40,722 nucleotides of DNA from Chitinophagaceae bacterium (GCA_947447465.1 CANFKE010000039.1:1-40722), one strand, 5' to 3'; shown: positions 1-8,515, counted from the first letter of the stretch. A program made the numbers and translations. Notes: generated by a model not told the origin, from the letters alone.

Positions 1-100
1 CAAGAATTTCGTGCCCATTCTCCAACCTTACTCGGAACATTGCATTGGATAATGCTTCAATAATCGTTCCATCCTGCTTAATAAGAGACTGTTTAGCCAT
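1..100 (-). CDS. infA: Translation initiation factor IF-1, 5' part (runs off window edge)
   Basis: The reverse strand from an ATG at 100 reads [20 protein letters not shown] and continues into [13 protein letters not shown] at the window edge. This is the N-terminal half of IF-1 (family about 72 residues), whose hallmark is the MFRVxLENGH segment of the OB fold. IF-1 occupies the ribosomal A site with IF-2 and IF-3 during initiation. A good -7 box lies just upstream (115-122) and the next upstream gene is divergent, so this copy appears to head its own transcript instead of following secY/map. The 3' part lies outside the window, so I cannot tell whether rpmJ-rpsM follows. Confidence 0.93.
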   Translation of the reverse strand, partial: MAKQSLIKQDGTIIEALSNAMFRVRLENGHEIL

Positions 101-114
101 AATTTTTCGGACTG

Positions 115-149
115 CAAAGGTAGGTAAAAAATATTAAATAATTCGCAAA
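115..149 (-). promoter_or_regulatory. Promoter for infA
   Basis: On the reverse strand TACCTTTG (115-122) matches the Bacteroidota -7 consensus TAnnTTTG exactly. A TTTG at 146-149 could be the -33 element, with a rather long spacing of 23. The predicted transcript start is about 108-110, giving a leader of roughly 8-10 nt before the infA ATG. Confidence 0.6.
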
Positions 150-168
150 AAAAATAATTATTCACTTT

Positions 169-200
169 TTTGACATTTTTTTCTGCGTTTTTCACCTTTG
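169..200 (+). promoter_or_regulatory. Possible upstream promoter of the amidohydrolase
   Basis: TTTG (169-172), a 20-base spacer and CACCTTTG (193-200) form a -33/-7 pair with good spacing but with C instead of T at the first -7 position. It would give a leader of about 200 nt to the amidohydrolase ATG. No convincing reading frame lies between (only a 12-codon ATG frame at 231). The stretch 201-355 is AT-rich and otherwise featureless. Confidence 0.35.
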
Positions 201-355
201 CAAGTCAACAAACAAGAAAAATACTTCATAAATGAATGAAAAGGGAGGCAAATATACACAAATACAATAACATAAAAAATCATTCGTCGATTTTAATAGC
301 TGAATAGGAAATATAATATACTACCACACGCCATTCATCCACCAATACATTATTA

Positions 356-363
356 TACATTTG
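356..363 (+). promoter_or_regulatory. -7 box of the amidohydrolase gene
   Basis: TACATTTG matches TAnnTTTG exactly; no clear -33 element is seen. Transcription would begin near 368-371, downstream of the TTG at 361 that opens the long reading frame. That TTG therefore cannot be the start codon if this promoter is used, and the ATG at 409 is preferred. Confidence 0.5.
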
Positions 364-408
364 CGCCTCAGACACTATTTCGTACTTAATACCATCAAAT
401 TCCGAAAC

Positions 409-2049
409 ATGCGTAACTGCTCTTTTCTCTTGCTAACTTTTATATTACTCGCTTTCTGCAGCTGCCACGACAGGACATTTGTAGATGTGGTCGTCCATCA
501 TGGCAAGGTGTACACAATGGATAGTATCGGTACAATGGCTGAGGCATTTGCTGTAAAAGACGGTAAAATAATTGCAATAGGTAAAAACGAGGATATTTTA
601 CTCAAATACAAAGGGATAGATGTAGTCGATGCAAAAGGCTATCCAGTATTTCCCGGTTTTATTGACGCACATGCACACTTTGTTGGATATGGCAGATCTC
701 TGTTTGAAGTAGATCTTTATGATTGTAAAAGCTGGGAAGAGGTAATTAGCAGAGTGCTGGCTTTTACTCAGGCTCATCCTAATGAAAAATGGATACGTGG
801 ACGTGGCTGGGACCAGAACAAATTCCCGGGAAAAACATATCCGGACAACACACTACTTAATACTACATTCCCCGGAAAACCAATATTACTGGAAAGAGTA
901 GATGGCCATGCCGCTATAGCCAGTAATACAGCCCTTGAACTGGGAAAAGTGATGACCACCAGTATTACCTCGGGAGGCACCATAGAGGTAAAAGATGGTA
1001 AACTCACAGGGGTGCTTATTGATAATGCAGTAGAACTAGTATCAAGAATAGTACCAAGACCTATAAAAGCCGACTATAAAAAATGGTTGAACGCTGCTCA
1101 GAACAAATGTTTTGAACAAGGATTAACGACCATTACTGATTGCGGACTAATGTATTACGAAGCAGATATGATAGATACCCTTCAGCGTGACAGTGTACTA
1201 AAAATGAGGGTATATGTGATGCTTACTGACTCTGCAGTAAACTATCAGCGCTATCTTGCAAAAGGACCGTACAAAACTGACAAACTATACATCAAGGGTG
1301 TAAAGGCCTATGCCGACGGGGCTCTGGGCAGCCGTGGCGCATGCTTATTGCAACCATATAGTGATAAGCAAGGTTGGGTTGGGTTCCTGCTCAATCCGAT
1401 AAGTCATTACGACTCTCTTGCAGCAATGTTAGTGAATACTGATTTCCAATTATGCACTCACGCCATAGGAGATAGCGGCAACCGTATGGTGTTGAAGATT
1501 TATAGCAAATACCTGAAGGGCAAAAATGATAAACGCTGGAGGATCGAGCACGCTCAAATAGTCAATAAAGACGATTTCAATCTGTTTGGAAGTGCATCTG
1601 TAATCCCTTCAGTTCAACCTACTCATGCAACAAGCGATATGTATTGGGCAACAGACAGACTGGGAACTGAAAGACTCAAAAGCGGCTATGCTTACAAGCA
1701 ACTTTTGGAGCAGAATGGATGGATTGCATTAGGTACAGACTTTCCTGTAGAGGACATATCTCCTGTAAAAACTTTTTATGCTGCTGTGGCAAGAATGGAT
1801 AGCAAAGGATTCCCAAAAGGAGGTTTTCAGCCTGAGAACAAACTAACACGAGAGCAAGCACTTCGCGGTATGACCATATGGGCAGCTAAAGCCAATTGCA
1901 TGGAGCATGAAACAGGAAGTCTTGAAAAAGGTAAAAAAGCAGACTTTATTATTGTTAATAAGGACCTGATGCTGGCACCCGAAAATGAACTTTTGGATAC
2001 CAAGGTCTTCACAACTTTTGTGGGTGGTGAGCGAGTTTACGGAAAATAG
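409..2049 (+). CDS. Amidohydrolase family lipoprotein (YtcJ-like)
   Basis: A 546-residue metal-dependent hydrolase of the amidohydrolase_3/YtcJ group; members hydrolyse C-N bonds of amides and formylated amines, and the substrate here is unknown. The metal-binding FIDAHAH is at residues 84-90, with HAIGDSGN, a later EHAQI and the C-terminal GTDFPVED. The N-terminus is a lipoprotein signal (FILLAFCSC, acylated Cys 17 or 19), so the enzyme is probably anchored in the envelope facing the periplasm or outside. The frame is open from a TTG at 361, but that triplet lies inside a -7 box and would bury the signal peptide, so I use the ATG at 409. Its stop directly abuts the stop of the convergent YdeI-like gene. 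Transcribed divergently from infA. Confidence 0.85.
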   Translation: MRNCSFLLLTFILLAFCSCHDRTFVDVVVHHGKVYTMDSIGTMAEAFAVKDGKIIAIGKNEDILLKYKGIDVVDAKGYPVFPGFIDAHAHFVGYGRSLFEVDLYDCKSWEEVISRVLAFTQAHPNEKWIRGRGWDQNKFPGKTYPDNTLLNTTFPGKPILLERVDGHAAIASNTALELGKVMTTSITSGGTIEVKDGKLTGVLIDNAVELVSRIVPRPIKADYKKWLNAAQNKCFEQGLTTITDCGLMYYEADMIDTLQRDSVLKMRVYVMLTDSAVNYQRYLAKGPYKTDKLYIKGVKAYADGALGSRGACLLQPYSDKQGWVGFLLNPISHYDSLAAMLVNTDFQLCTHAIGDSGNRMVLKIYSKYLKGKNDKRWRIEHAQIVNKDDFNLFGSASVIPSVQPTHATSDMYWATDRLGTERLKSGYAYKQLLEQNGWIALGTDFPVEDISPVKTFYAAVARMDSKGFPKGGFQPENKLTREQALRGMTIWAAKANCMEHETGSLEKGKKADFIIVNKDLMLAPENELLDTKVFTTFVGGERVYGK

Positions 2050-2607
2050 TCAGAGTAGCCTTTTACCTTCCTTACTATTGTTGATCAATTTCTCCAGCCT
2101 TACAAGTCTGGTCCTCTCTTGCTTGGCATCCATTATACGGTGTATCATCTGTCTTTTATAGCCGGGAGGTTGTTTTGTGAAAAATGCCCATGCTTTCTTT
2201 TCCTTTTTAAATATCTCTTCATATTCCGTAGATAAAGGGACTTCTTCTTTCTCATAACTATATATTGATGACTTATGCGCTTTGCGCAGTTCAAATGCAG
2301 CTATGCCCTCCGGCATCATGAATCCTTTCTCCGTCAACTTTTCTACCTTGGCAATGTTTATTGAACTCCATATACTTGTTGGCTTGCGCGGAGTAAATCT
2401 GATCGTATAGCTTACCTCATCCCTACTCTTCCGTACACCATCTATCCAACCAAAACATAACGCCTGATCAACTGACTCTGGCCATGTCATTGAGGGAATT
2501 CCTGAATCCTTCTTATAAAAGCCTACCAATAGCTCTTTATGAGATAAGTGATTTTCTTTAAGCCATGCACGAAAATCTGCTTGTGTTGCAAAAAATGTTG
2601 GTTCCAT
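2050..2607 (-). CDS. YdeI/OmpD-associated family protein
   Basis: A 185-residue protein of the YdeI/OmdA family (bacteriocin-protection, YdeI or OmpD-associated). Signs are the N-terminal FFATQADFRAWL, the conserved SVDQALCFGWIDGVRKS segment (about residues 44-60), FTPRKPTSIWSSIN, and the C-terminal PPGYKRQMIHRIMDAK helix rich in basic residues. Members have been linked to resistance to peptides and polymyxin in enterobacteria, but the biochemical activity is not established. No signal peptide, so probably cytosolic. Its stop codon (2050-2052) is immediately adjacent to the stop of the convergent amidohydrolase, with no terminator between them. The upstream region carries a 9-base direct repeat (2618-2646). 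Confidence 0.8.
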   Translation of the reverse strand: MEPTFFATQADFRAWLKENHLSHKELLVGFYKKDSGIPSMTWPESVDQALCFGWIDGVRKSRDEVSYTIRFTPRKPTSIWSSINIAKVEKLTEKGFMMPEGIAAFELRKAHKSSIYSYEKEEVPLSTEYEEIFKKEKKAWAFFTKQPPGYKRQMIHRIMDAKQERTRLVRLEKLINNSKEGKRLL

Positions 2608-2617
2608 TATTTGATAG

Positions 2618-2646
2618 ATATAGTCAGTATTAAGCTAATATAGTCA
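2618..2646. repeat. Two ATATAGTCA direct repeats, 20-base period
   Basis: ATATAGTCA occurs at 2618-2626 and again at 2638-2646, exactly 20 bases apart, i.e. about two helical turns. The pair lies between the YdeI-like gene (start 2607, leftward) and the 50-aa membrane protein (start 2705, rightward). The spacing is what one expects for two copies of a protein binding the same face of DNA. No known regulator is recognised. Confidence 0.35.
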
Positions 2647-2704
2647 ATTCACCCTATGGTGGCACAGTATTTTAAGTAATTCCAGTAACTAAAAATACGA
2701 CACC

Positions 2705-2857
2705 ATGAGATCGCTATTATATATAATCGCCATCATACTTGTAATAGGATGGTTGCTTGGATCATTTGCCTGGCATGCAGGAAATCTGATACACATTCTT
2801 CTGGTTCTGGCTATAATATCGTTATTGCTGGGCATCATTAGAAAAGGTAATGTTTAA
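2705..2857 (+). CDS. lmo0937-family (DUF5670) small membrane protein
   Basis: A 50-codon frame starting MRSLLYIIAIILVIGWLLGS and ending LLGIIRKGNV. It has two hydrophobic segments (about residues 3-21 and 28-46) separated by FAWHAGNLIH. This matches the small DUF5670/lmo0937 family of two-helix inner-membrane proteins, which are common in Bacteroidota and of unknown function, often noted near stress genes. It stands alone between a divergent YdeI-like gene and a bidirectional terminator (2868-2900). The good family match makes it a real gene despite its size. Confidence 0.82.
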   Translation: MRSLLYIIAIILVIGWLLGSFAWHAGNLIHILLVLAIISLLLGIIRKGNV

Positions 2858-2867
2858 AATGAAAAAA

Positions 2868-2900
2868 AAACAGGCTGACCATTTACTGATCAGCCTGTTT
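2868..2900. terminator. Bidirectional intrinsic terminator
   Basis: AAACAGGCTGA (2868-2878) and TCAGCCTGTTT (2890-2900) form a perfect 11-bp stem with an 11-base loop. On the minus strand it is followed by a run of T from the A-tract at 2861-2870, so it is a strong terminator for the metalloprotease gene. On the plus strand it closes the small membrane-protein gene. Confidence 0.85.
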
Positions 2901-2920
2901 AAATACTACTTTATTTGAAA

Positions 2921-5224
2921 TTACTTCTTCATTAAGCTACCGGTATAAGTTGATTCATTTCCAACCACACGATAATAATACATACCAACAGGAAGATGCT
3001 CAGCATTAACTGTGTTTGTTGAACTTGTCAGCAAAGACTGAACATGCACCAATTTACCATCAGCTGAATATATCTGCATGGTCATTTCATTGCTGGTGCT
3101 ACCTGTAATTGATACAAACCAATTGTTATCTGTTGGGTTAGGATAAACAAAAACATTAGCTGAACCTGTTGTTACATTTTCTACACCCGTAATAGCACCT
3201 GAAGGGTAGAAACCGGAACCACCACCTGTAAGGTTAGTAGTAAGGATATGTGCAAAACAAGTATCACCGCTTCTTGTCAACGACCAGTTGGTTGTTGATG
3301 CAGTAGCACCATATTTGTAGATAGAGAAATTAGAGGCAGTACCACCGGTAAATGCAGCTGATGGATCTGGACTTACGGTGCTGCTGTTTACTTTATACAT
3401 CCTGAAATTAGTCAATGCCAATGGTGCACCTGTTACACTGCCATCAACGTCTGCACTGTCTTTAATTACAAAAGGGAACACAACTTCTACAGCAGTAATA
3501 GGTGCTGTTGCTCCTGCAATACTCCAGTACCTATCCATAGATACATTAGTAGCACCAACACCAAGTGTACCGGCAGGAAAAGTAGTTGCTGTACCTGCAC
3601 CTGTACCGAACGTAGCTAAAGTTGTTTGCTTAACTGCAAAACCGGTAGTATTAAGATTGCCAATTGTATTAGCATTCTTTTTGATCATCAGTACCAATGT
3701 ATCATCAGCATGACTTGCAGTAAGGTTATCTTTCCAGTAGTAAGTATATCCCGTACTTAAATCTGTACATTCTCTGTTGGCAACTAGTGTTCTGCCAGAT
3801 GTATTGAGAGCGTAACTCGGATGATATGCAGCACCACATGATGAAGAGAACGTGTTGGCTATCTCATATCTTACTGTATCGCCCGGCTGTGTGCCGAAAC
3901 CATTGACAAACTTTATTCCGGAAGAAGTAAGGTGACAATAACTCATTATAGTTCCGCCAACTGCTGTAGTTGGATTTCCCGGATTGGCACACGTTCCTTC
4001 AATAGTATAACAACCATCTATAGCGGTAGTACGGGTTGGGCCCCAGCAACAACGATGTGTATGCGGAGAACCAAGATTATGACCCATTTCATGGGCAGAC
4101 ACCTCTACGTTCCAACTAAAGGTAGGGAAAGCAGATACTGTGAGTGAACTATTATTATCTAAATTACAAAATGCATAAGGACCTGCGAAGCTTGAAGCCT
4201 GATAGGCCATACACATTGTACCTAACCATGCTACACCACCCATACTACCACCCTTGGTAGTAAATAAAGTAGCCTGATCACAACCGTGCATAGTATTCTG
4301 AGTGATCTTGCCAAATGTATCTAACCAAATACTTGATGAGGTAGTTGGTAATGGCGCAAAACGATCGGTAGTTGTGTTTATCTGCAAATATTTAAGTACA
4401 ATAGGAATACCCTCATTGCGATAAATGGTGTTCTTCGCATTGAATAAAGAGGTCACAAAATTGGTAACATTTGTCGCATTAGAACCCTTCTTTGTGTACA
4501 TAGTATAATCTACAACTTCAAAGCATCTAACCTCTGTACAGTTGTTATATACATTATTATTAGCAGTTGTAGTCGTTTTTTGAGCCGGTCTTACATCTTG
4601 TAAAAGATCCGTTCCGCATTTAGGAGCCTTATCTTTAAATAAGATATCCTGATCATTATAAACAATGTAATTCTGGTTGTAGTTGTAGCTTTCGCCCACC
4701 ATGGTATTAGGGACTACTACAAAATTACCCTCAGAAGTAGAGAACATACCATATACTTCATTCTTGAAGAATGAAAAAGAGGCAAGGGATCCCGGAATAC
4801 CCTTTACTATTCCACTATAATGCAAACCCGGAGTGTAATCTAAAAGCTTATCGGTATTGTTTTCTCCCACACCGTGCACTTCAAAATCGTTGGTAGTAAA
4901 GTCATATCTGGCCAATTCTATAGTATATGAAGTGCCATCCGGACCCGGAATGACCAACTCAATTGCAGTCAACTTCTTTTGTATAAAGTCTGCTACCTTG
5001 GTATAGTCAATAGTTAGGGGTTGAGCCTTTTCTACATTTTTCAGCAACTCCCTATTATCAAAGGATGCATCAGGCTGCCATAAATTATTGACAGTCTCAA
5101 AAGAGTGCGTTTCTTTTACATGTCTTATAAATGCATCCAGCGGCTTCTCCTCGTGGGCGATAGCTGAAATACTTGTAACACACGATAAGGCGACCAGGCA
5201 TGCAGAAATAAATTTCTTCTTCAT
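2921..5224 (-). CDS. Secreted M12B-like zinc metalloprotease with T9SS sorting domain
   Basis: 767 residues. A signal peptide (about 1-23, ending ISAIAHEE) is followed by a prodomain-like region (about 30-215) and a reprolysin-type metzincin domain. The zinc motif HEMGHNLGSPH is at 378-388 (ligands H378, H382, H388; catalytic E379) and the Met-turn is TIMSYC (M427). A beta-rich region follows, then a C-terminal type A T9SS sorting domain (about 690-767: VFVYPNPTDNN ... GMYYYRVVG ... SLMKK). It is expected to cross the inner membrane by Sec and the outer membrane by T9SS, then be released or attached to the surface. Cys in HRCCW and nearby suggest disulfides. Substrate unknown. Monocistronic, with its own -7 box upstream and a strong terminator downstream. 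Confidence 0.9.
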   Translation of the reverse strand: MKKKFISACLVALSCVTSISAIAHEEKPLDAFIRHVKETHSFETVNNLWQPDASFDNRELLKNVEKAQPLTIDYTKVADFIQKKLTAIELVIPGPDGTSYTIELARYDFTTNDFEVHGVGENNTDKLLDYTPGLHYSGIVKGIPGSLASFSFFKNEVYGMFSTSEGNFVVVPNTMVGESYNYNQNYIVYNDQDILFKDKAPKCGTDLLQDVRPAQKTTTTANNNVYNNCTEVRCFEVVDYTMYTKKGSNATNVTNFVTSLFNAKNTIYRNEGIPIVLKYLQINTTTDRFAPLPTTSSSIWLDTFGKITQNTMHGCDQATLFTTKGGSMGGVAWLGTMCMAYQASSFAGPYAFCNLDNNSSLTVSAFPTFSWNVEVSAHEMGHNLGSPHTHRCCWGPTRTTAIDGCYTIEGTCANPGNPTTAVGGTIMSYCHLTSSGIKFVNGFGTQPGDTVRYEIANTFSSSCGAAYHPSYALNTSGRTLVANRECTDLSTGYTYYWKDNLTASHADDTLVLMIKKNANTIGNLNTTGFAVKQTTLATFGTGAGTATTFPAGTLGVGATNVSMDRYWSIAGATAPITAVEVVFPFVIKDSADVDGSVTGAPLALTNFRMYKVNSSTVSPDPSAAFTGGTASNFSIYKYGATASTTNWSLTRSGDTCFAHILTTNLTGGGSGFYPSGAITGVENVTTGSANVFVYPNPTDNNWFVSITGSTSNEMTMQIYSADGKLVHVQSLLTSSTNTVNAEHLPVGMYYYRVVGNESTYTGSLMKK

Positions 5225-5252
5225 AAATGCTTGTAGATTTTTTTAATTTTCT

Positions 5253-5284
5253 CAAAGATATTGGTTTGTAGATAATTAACGAAA
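5253..5284 (-). promoter_or_regulatory. Promoter of the metalloprotease gene
   Basis: On the reverse strand TATCTTTG (5253-5260) is an exact TAnnTTTG box. TTTC at 5281-5284, 20 bases upstream, is a near-match -33 element. The leader would be about 20 nt. The rest of 5225-5503 is AT-rich and holds the divergent promoter region of the SDR gene. Confidence 0.6.
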
Positions 5285-5468
5285 TTTTAATAAAACAAAT
5301 AAACTTAATACGAATAATTTCTGCTACAGAATAAATTCTACGAATAATTAAAAGAATAATTGAACTTGATGTAGCTGGTGTGAGGATCTTTAAAATATCC
5401 TCATCGATAATTTCAATCAATTTGATATTATACTGTTCTTTTAGCAACACATTAACCCTCCCCTTTAT

Positions 5469-5476
5469 TACCTTTA
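5469..5476 (+). promoter_or_regulatory. Possible -7 box of the SDR-to-kdsB operon
   Basis: TACCTTTA differs from TAnnTTTG only at the last base and lies 28 bases before the SDR start codon. No convincing -33 element is visible. Confidence 0.35.
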
Positions 5477-5503
5477 CATTGCTTACAAGAAGCGAATAAG
5501 CGC

Positions 5504-6280
5504 ATGAACAAAACAATATTGATTACAGGAGCTACTTCCGGATTTGGAAAAGCTATAGCTACAAAATTTGCACAAAACGGATATACAGTCTGTATTACTG
5601 GCCGAAGAGACGAAAGGCTTCAGGATCTCAAACAACATCTGGAGAACGAGTATAAAGTAAAGGTAGTCGCACTTTCTTTTGACGTTCGAAACAAACAAGA
5701 AGTAGCTGAAGCTATTAACAGTCTCAAACAACAGGTTGAAAGAATAGATATTCTGGTAAACAATGCCGGGCTGGCCTCGGGGTTGAGTAGTATTGAAGAT
5801 GGAGATACTGACGACTGGGATGTAATGATAGACACCAATATAAAAGGACTACTCTATGTAACCAGGCAGGTTGCCCCTATTATGACCAGTCAGGCTTCAG
5901 GTCACATCATAAACATAGGCTCTACCGCGGCTAAGATGGTATATAAAAATGGTAATGTGTATTGCGCAACAAAATTTGCGGTTGATGCACTTAATCAGGC
6001 CATGAGAATCGACCTCCTGAACTACGGAATAAAAGTTACCGGTATTCATCCGGGTATGGCCGAGACTGAATTTTCAGTAGTCCGATTTAAAGGTGATGAA
6101 GAAAGAGCCAAAAATGTTTACACTGATATTAACCCGCTGAGAGCTGAAGACATTGCAGATATTGCATGGTATTGCGCTAACCTACCTGCTCATGTTTGCA
6201 TCAATGACCTCACTGTTACCTGCCTCAATCAGGCAACCAGCGTAAATACGATCAAAGAAGCGGACAGAATAAAAAAATAG
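5504..6280 (+). CDS. SDR-family NAD(P)-dependent oxidoreductase (YdfG-like)
   Basis: A 258-residue classical short-chain dehydrogenase. The cofactor loop TGATSGFG is at 8-15, NNAG at 86-89, and the catalytic set is N112, S140, Y153 and K157 (YCATK). The ITGRR segment at 31-35 puts basic residues after beta-2, which favours NADPH. The closest named relatives are YdfG-type 3-hydroxy acid/serine dehydrogenases; the true substrate cannot be read from sequence. It is the first gene of a rightward run with gaps of about 27 bases to the thioesterase and cinA, so it is likely co-transcribed with them. No Shine-Dalgarno is seen. Confidence 0.88.
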   Translation: MNKTILITGATSGFGKAIATKFAQNGYTVCITGRRDERLQDLKQHLENEYKVKVVALSFDVRNKQEVAEAINSLKQQVERIDILVNNAGLASGLSSIEDGDTDDWDVMIDTNIKGLLYVTRQVAPIMTSQASGHIINIGSTAAKMVYKNGNVYCATKFAVDALNQAMRIDLLNYGIKVTGIHPGMAETEFSVVRFKGDEERAKNVYTDINPLRAEDIADIAWYCANLPAHVCINDLTVTCLNQATSVNTIKEADRIKK

Positions 6281-6308
6281 ACTTTTCAAATACATCTTAC
6301 AATACACC

Positions 6309-6731
6309 ATGTTCATCTCAACTACACAGATAAGAGTGCGTTATGGAGAAACCGACCAAATGGGCTATCTATATTATGGCAACTATGCGCTCTATTATGA
6401 AGTAGGCAGGGCAGAAGCTATTCGTGAGTTGGGTTTTACCTACCGGGAACTGGAAGAAAAAGGGATCATGATGCCTGTAGCTGAATTGAATATCCAATAC
6501 TACCGACCGGCACTATATGATGACCTCATAACTGTAAAGACTATTTTAAAGGAATTACCAACGACATCTAAGATTCAATTCCATAGCGAGTTGTACAATG
6601 AATCCGGAGTATTTCTGAATAAAGGAGTTACCACTCTGGTCTTCTTCGACCCAAAAGATAAAAAGAAAGTGAATATGCCTGAGGAATTACATAGCAGGCT
6701 TGCTCCGTTTTTTACTAAGACAGACATTTAA
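6309..6731 (+). CDS. Acyl-CoA thioesterase, YbgC/FadM-like hotdog fold
   Basis: A 140-residue 4HBT hotdog-fold protein. The N-terminal TQIRVRYGETDQMGYLYYGN (residues 6-25) matches the YbgC/FadM active-site region, with D16 as the likely catalytic acid. The PVAELNIQYYRPALYDD strand-turn and the LVFFDP C-terminal strand also fit. It is expected to hydrolyse acyl-CoA (or acyl-ACP) thioesters in the cytosol; chain-length preference is unknown. It sits 28 bases after the SDR gene and 27 before cinA in the same run. Confidence 0.86.
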   Translation: MFISTTQIRVRYGETDQMGYLYYGNYALYYEVGRAEAIRELGFTYRELEEKGIMMPVAELNIQYYRPALYDDLITVKTILKELPTTSKIQFHSELYNESGVFLNKGVTTLVFFDPKDKKKVNMPEELHSRLAPFFTKTDI

Positions 6732-6758
6732 TATCTCAACACATTTATTATACCGGAC

Positions 6759-8018
6759 ATGAGCAATGTAACTGCAATTATAATAACCATAGGTGATGAA
6801 TTGCTGATCGGACAAACCATTGACACTAATTCAGCATGGATAGCCCAACAGCTTAATAAACAGGGTATTGATGTGCTGAGACGAGTAGCTGTTGGAGATA
6901 CCAAAGAAGCCATTACCAATGCACTAAATGAAGAACTACCCAAAGCGGATCTGCTCATTTTAACAGGCGGACTAGGCCCCACATCTGACGACATAACCAA
7001 GCCATTATTATGTGACTATTTTGGAGGAAAACTACGCGTTGATGAAAAGGTATTGGAACACCTGAAAGAGATGTTTACCCGGCGCAAACGGCCTATTCTT
7101 GAAAGGAATATGAAACAGGCCGAAGTACCTGATGTTTGCACTGTACTTTTTAATGACATGGGCACTGCTCCGGGTATGTGGTTCGAAAAAGATGGCAAGA
7201 TCATCATTTCACTACCGGGAGTGCCGTTTGAGATGCAACATATCATGACAAAAGAGGCTCTGCCAAAACTCAACGATTACTTCCCGGGAGAACCAATAAT
7301 ACATAGATCTGTGTTTACTGCGGGTGAAGGTGAAAGCTTTATCGCAGAAAAACTACTTGACATAGAAGCATCATTACCTGCATATATAAAACTTGCCTTT
7401 CTTCCGGATAGCGGTTTTGTAAAACTAAGACTCACCGGTAAGGATACTGACTTAATAAAATTGACATCGGAAATTGAAGCAAAGCAACTGGAAATTGCGG
7501 AGCGACTCGGCAATATTGTCATAGCTATGGAGGATATTCCGGTGGAACAAATTCTGGGCAGAAGCATGAAAGCTAATGGAAAAACTATTGGTTTTGCCGA
7601 AAGTTGCACAGGCGGATATATAGGACATTATGTTACTCAGGTAGCAGGTGCTTCAGCCTATTTTATGGGAAGCATCGTGTCGTACGATAATTCAATAAAA
7701 CAAAATGTACTGGGCGTAAAACAGGAGACCTTAGCGACCTATGGCGCTGTAAGTGAAGAAACTGTGATAGAGATGGCACAAGGGGCACTAAAGTTATTGA
7801 ACGTTGACTATACCCTCTCCGTAAGCGGCGTTTTAGGACCCGACGGAGGAACAGACAGAGTGAAGGTAGGGACTGTGTGGATGGCGGTTGCATCAAAAAA
7901 TGAGGTTAGAACAAAGGAATTCAAGTTCTTTTACGACAGAGAACGAAATAAAGAGATGGCTGCTAAAAATGGTATGCTTTTCCTCTGGAAATTCATTAAT
8001 GGAAAATTATCAGCATGA
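6759..8018 (+). CDS. cinA: CinA: competence/damage-inducible protein with NMN deamidase domain
   Basis: 419 residues, the usual length of full CinA. The N-terminal MoaB/MogA-like domain begins with ITIGDELLIGQTIDTNSAWI and includes LTGGLGPTSDD; in CinA this domain carries ADP-ribose pyrophosphatase activity. The C-terminal PncC-type domain carries AESCTGG at 280-286 and SGVLGPDGGTDRVKVGTVW; it deamidates nicotinamide mononucleotide in the NAD salvage cycle. The last bases overlap the aroK start (ATGA, 8015-8018), so translation is probably coupled. Confidence 0.95.
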   Translation: MSNVTAIIITIGDELLIGQTIDTNSAWIAQQLNKQGIDVLRRVAVGDTKEAITNALNEELPKADLLILTGGLGPTSDDITKPLLCDYFGGKLRVDEKVLEHLKEMFTRRKRPILERNMKQAEVPDVCTVLFNDMGTAPGMWFEKDGKIIISLPGVPFEMQHIMTKEALPKLNDYFPGEPIIHRSVFTAGEGESFIAEKLLDIEASLPAYIKLAFLPDSGFVKLRLTGKDTDLIKLTSEIEAKQLEIAERLGNIVIAMEDIPVEQILGRSMKANGKTIGFAESCTGGYIGHYVTQVAGASAYFMGSIVSYDNSIKQNVLGVKQETLATYGAVSEETVIEMAQGALKLLNVDYTLSVSGVLGPDGGTDRVKVGTVWMAVASKNEVRTKEFKFFYDRERNKEMAAKNGMLFLWKFINGKLSA

Positions 8019-8515
8019 TCTTTTTAATAGGAATGCCCGGCACCGGGAAAACGTATTGGGGTAAAAAATTAGCAGCAGCATATGACCATGAATTCATAGA
8101 TATGGATGCATACATAGCGAAAAAGGAAAAGACCGAAATAGCAACCCTATTTGAGATTGAAGGTGAGGAGGGATTCCGCAAAATGGAGAATCTATACCTT
8201 GAACGGATCATCGCCACAGCATCAGAAAGTACTGTAATTGCTTGCGGAGGGGGTACACCTTGCTTTTATAAGAATATGGAAATGATGCTGGAAGCCGGTG
8301 AAGTTATATATCTTCAATCCACGACCGCACACCTCATCAATAACCTGAAGAATGACACGACCCAAAGACCATTGCTAAAAGGTAAGAATAACATGGAAGC
8401 ATATCTTGAGAATGTACTGACGGAAAGGAAACAAGACTATGAATTAGCACAGCATATTTTACCAACAGAAAACATTTCGCTCACTACCTTTGAAAAAATT
8501 ATGTCTCATGTATAG
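8015..8515 (+). CDS. aroK: Shikimate kinase
   Basis: A 166-residue P-loop kinase that phosphorylates shikimate at the 3-OH with ATP, the fifth step of chorismate synthesis. Walker A is GMPGTGKT (6-13), shikimate-binding Asp lies in FIDMD (D29/D31), the conserved Arg in GFRKME (R55), the ACGGGTP loop at about 76-82, and the lid Arg in TQRPLL. Length and order are typical. It overlaps cinA by 4 bases and the following DUF423 gene by 8 bases. Confidence 0.94.
   Translation: MIFLIGMPGTGKTYWGKKLAAAYDHEFIDMDAYIAKKEKTEIATLFEIEGEEGFRKMENLYLERIIATASESTVIACGGGTPCFYKNMEMMLEAGEVIYLQSTTAHLINNLKNDTTQRPLLKGKNNMEAYLENVLTERKQDYELAQHILPTENISLTTFEKIMSHV

Noticed and set aside
231..269. 12-codon ATG frame between the two possible amidohydrolase promoters
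   Set aside because: Too short to support as a gene and not obviously a leader peptide (no run of one amino acid, no attenuator hairpin).
3378..3713. 111-codon plus-strand frame inside the metalloprotease gene
   Set aside because: Antisense to a clearly coding, motif-bearing gene; composition mirrors the Thr/Ala-rich sense strand.
5097..5516. 139-codon minus-strand frame upstream of the metalloprotease
   Set aside because: It overlaps the signal-peptide region of the protease and the divergent promoter region; sequence is low-complexity Ile/Lys-rich with no family resemblance.
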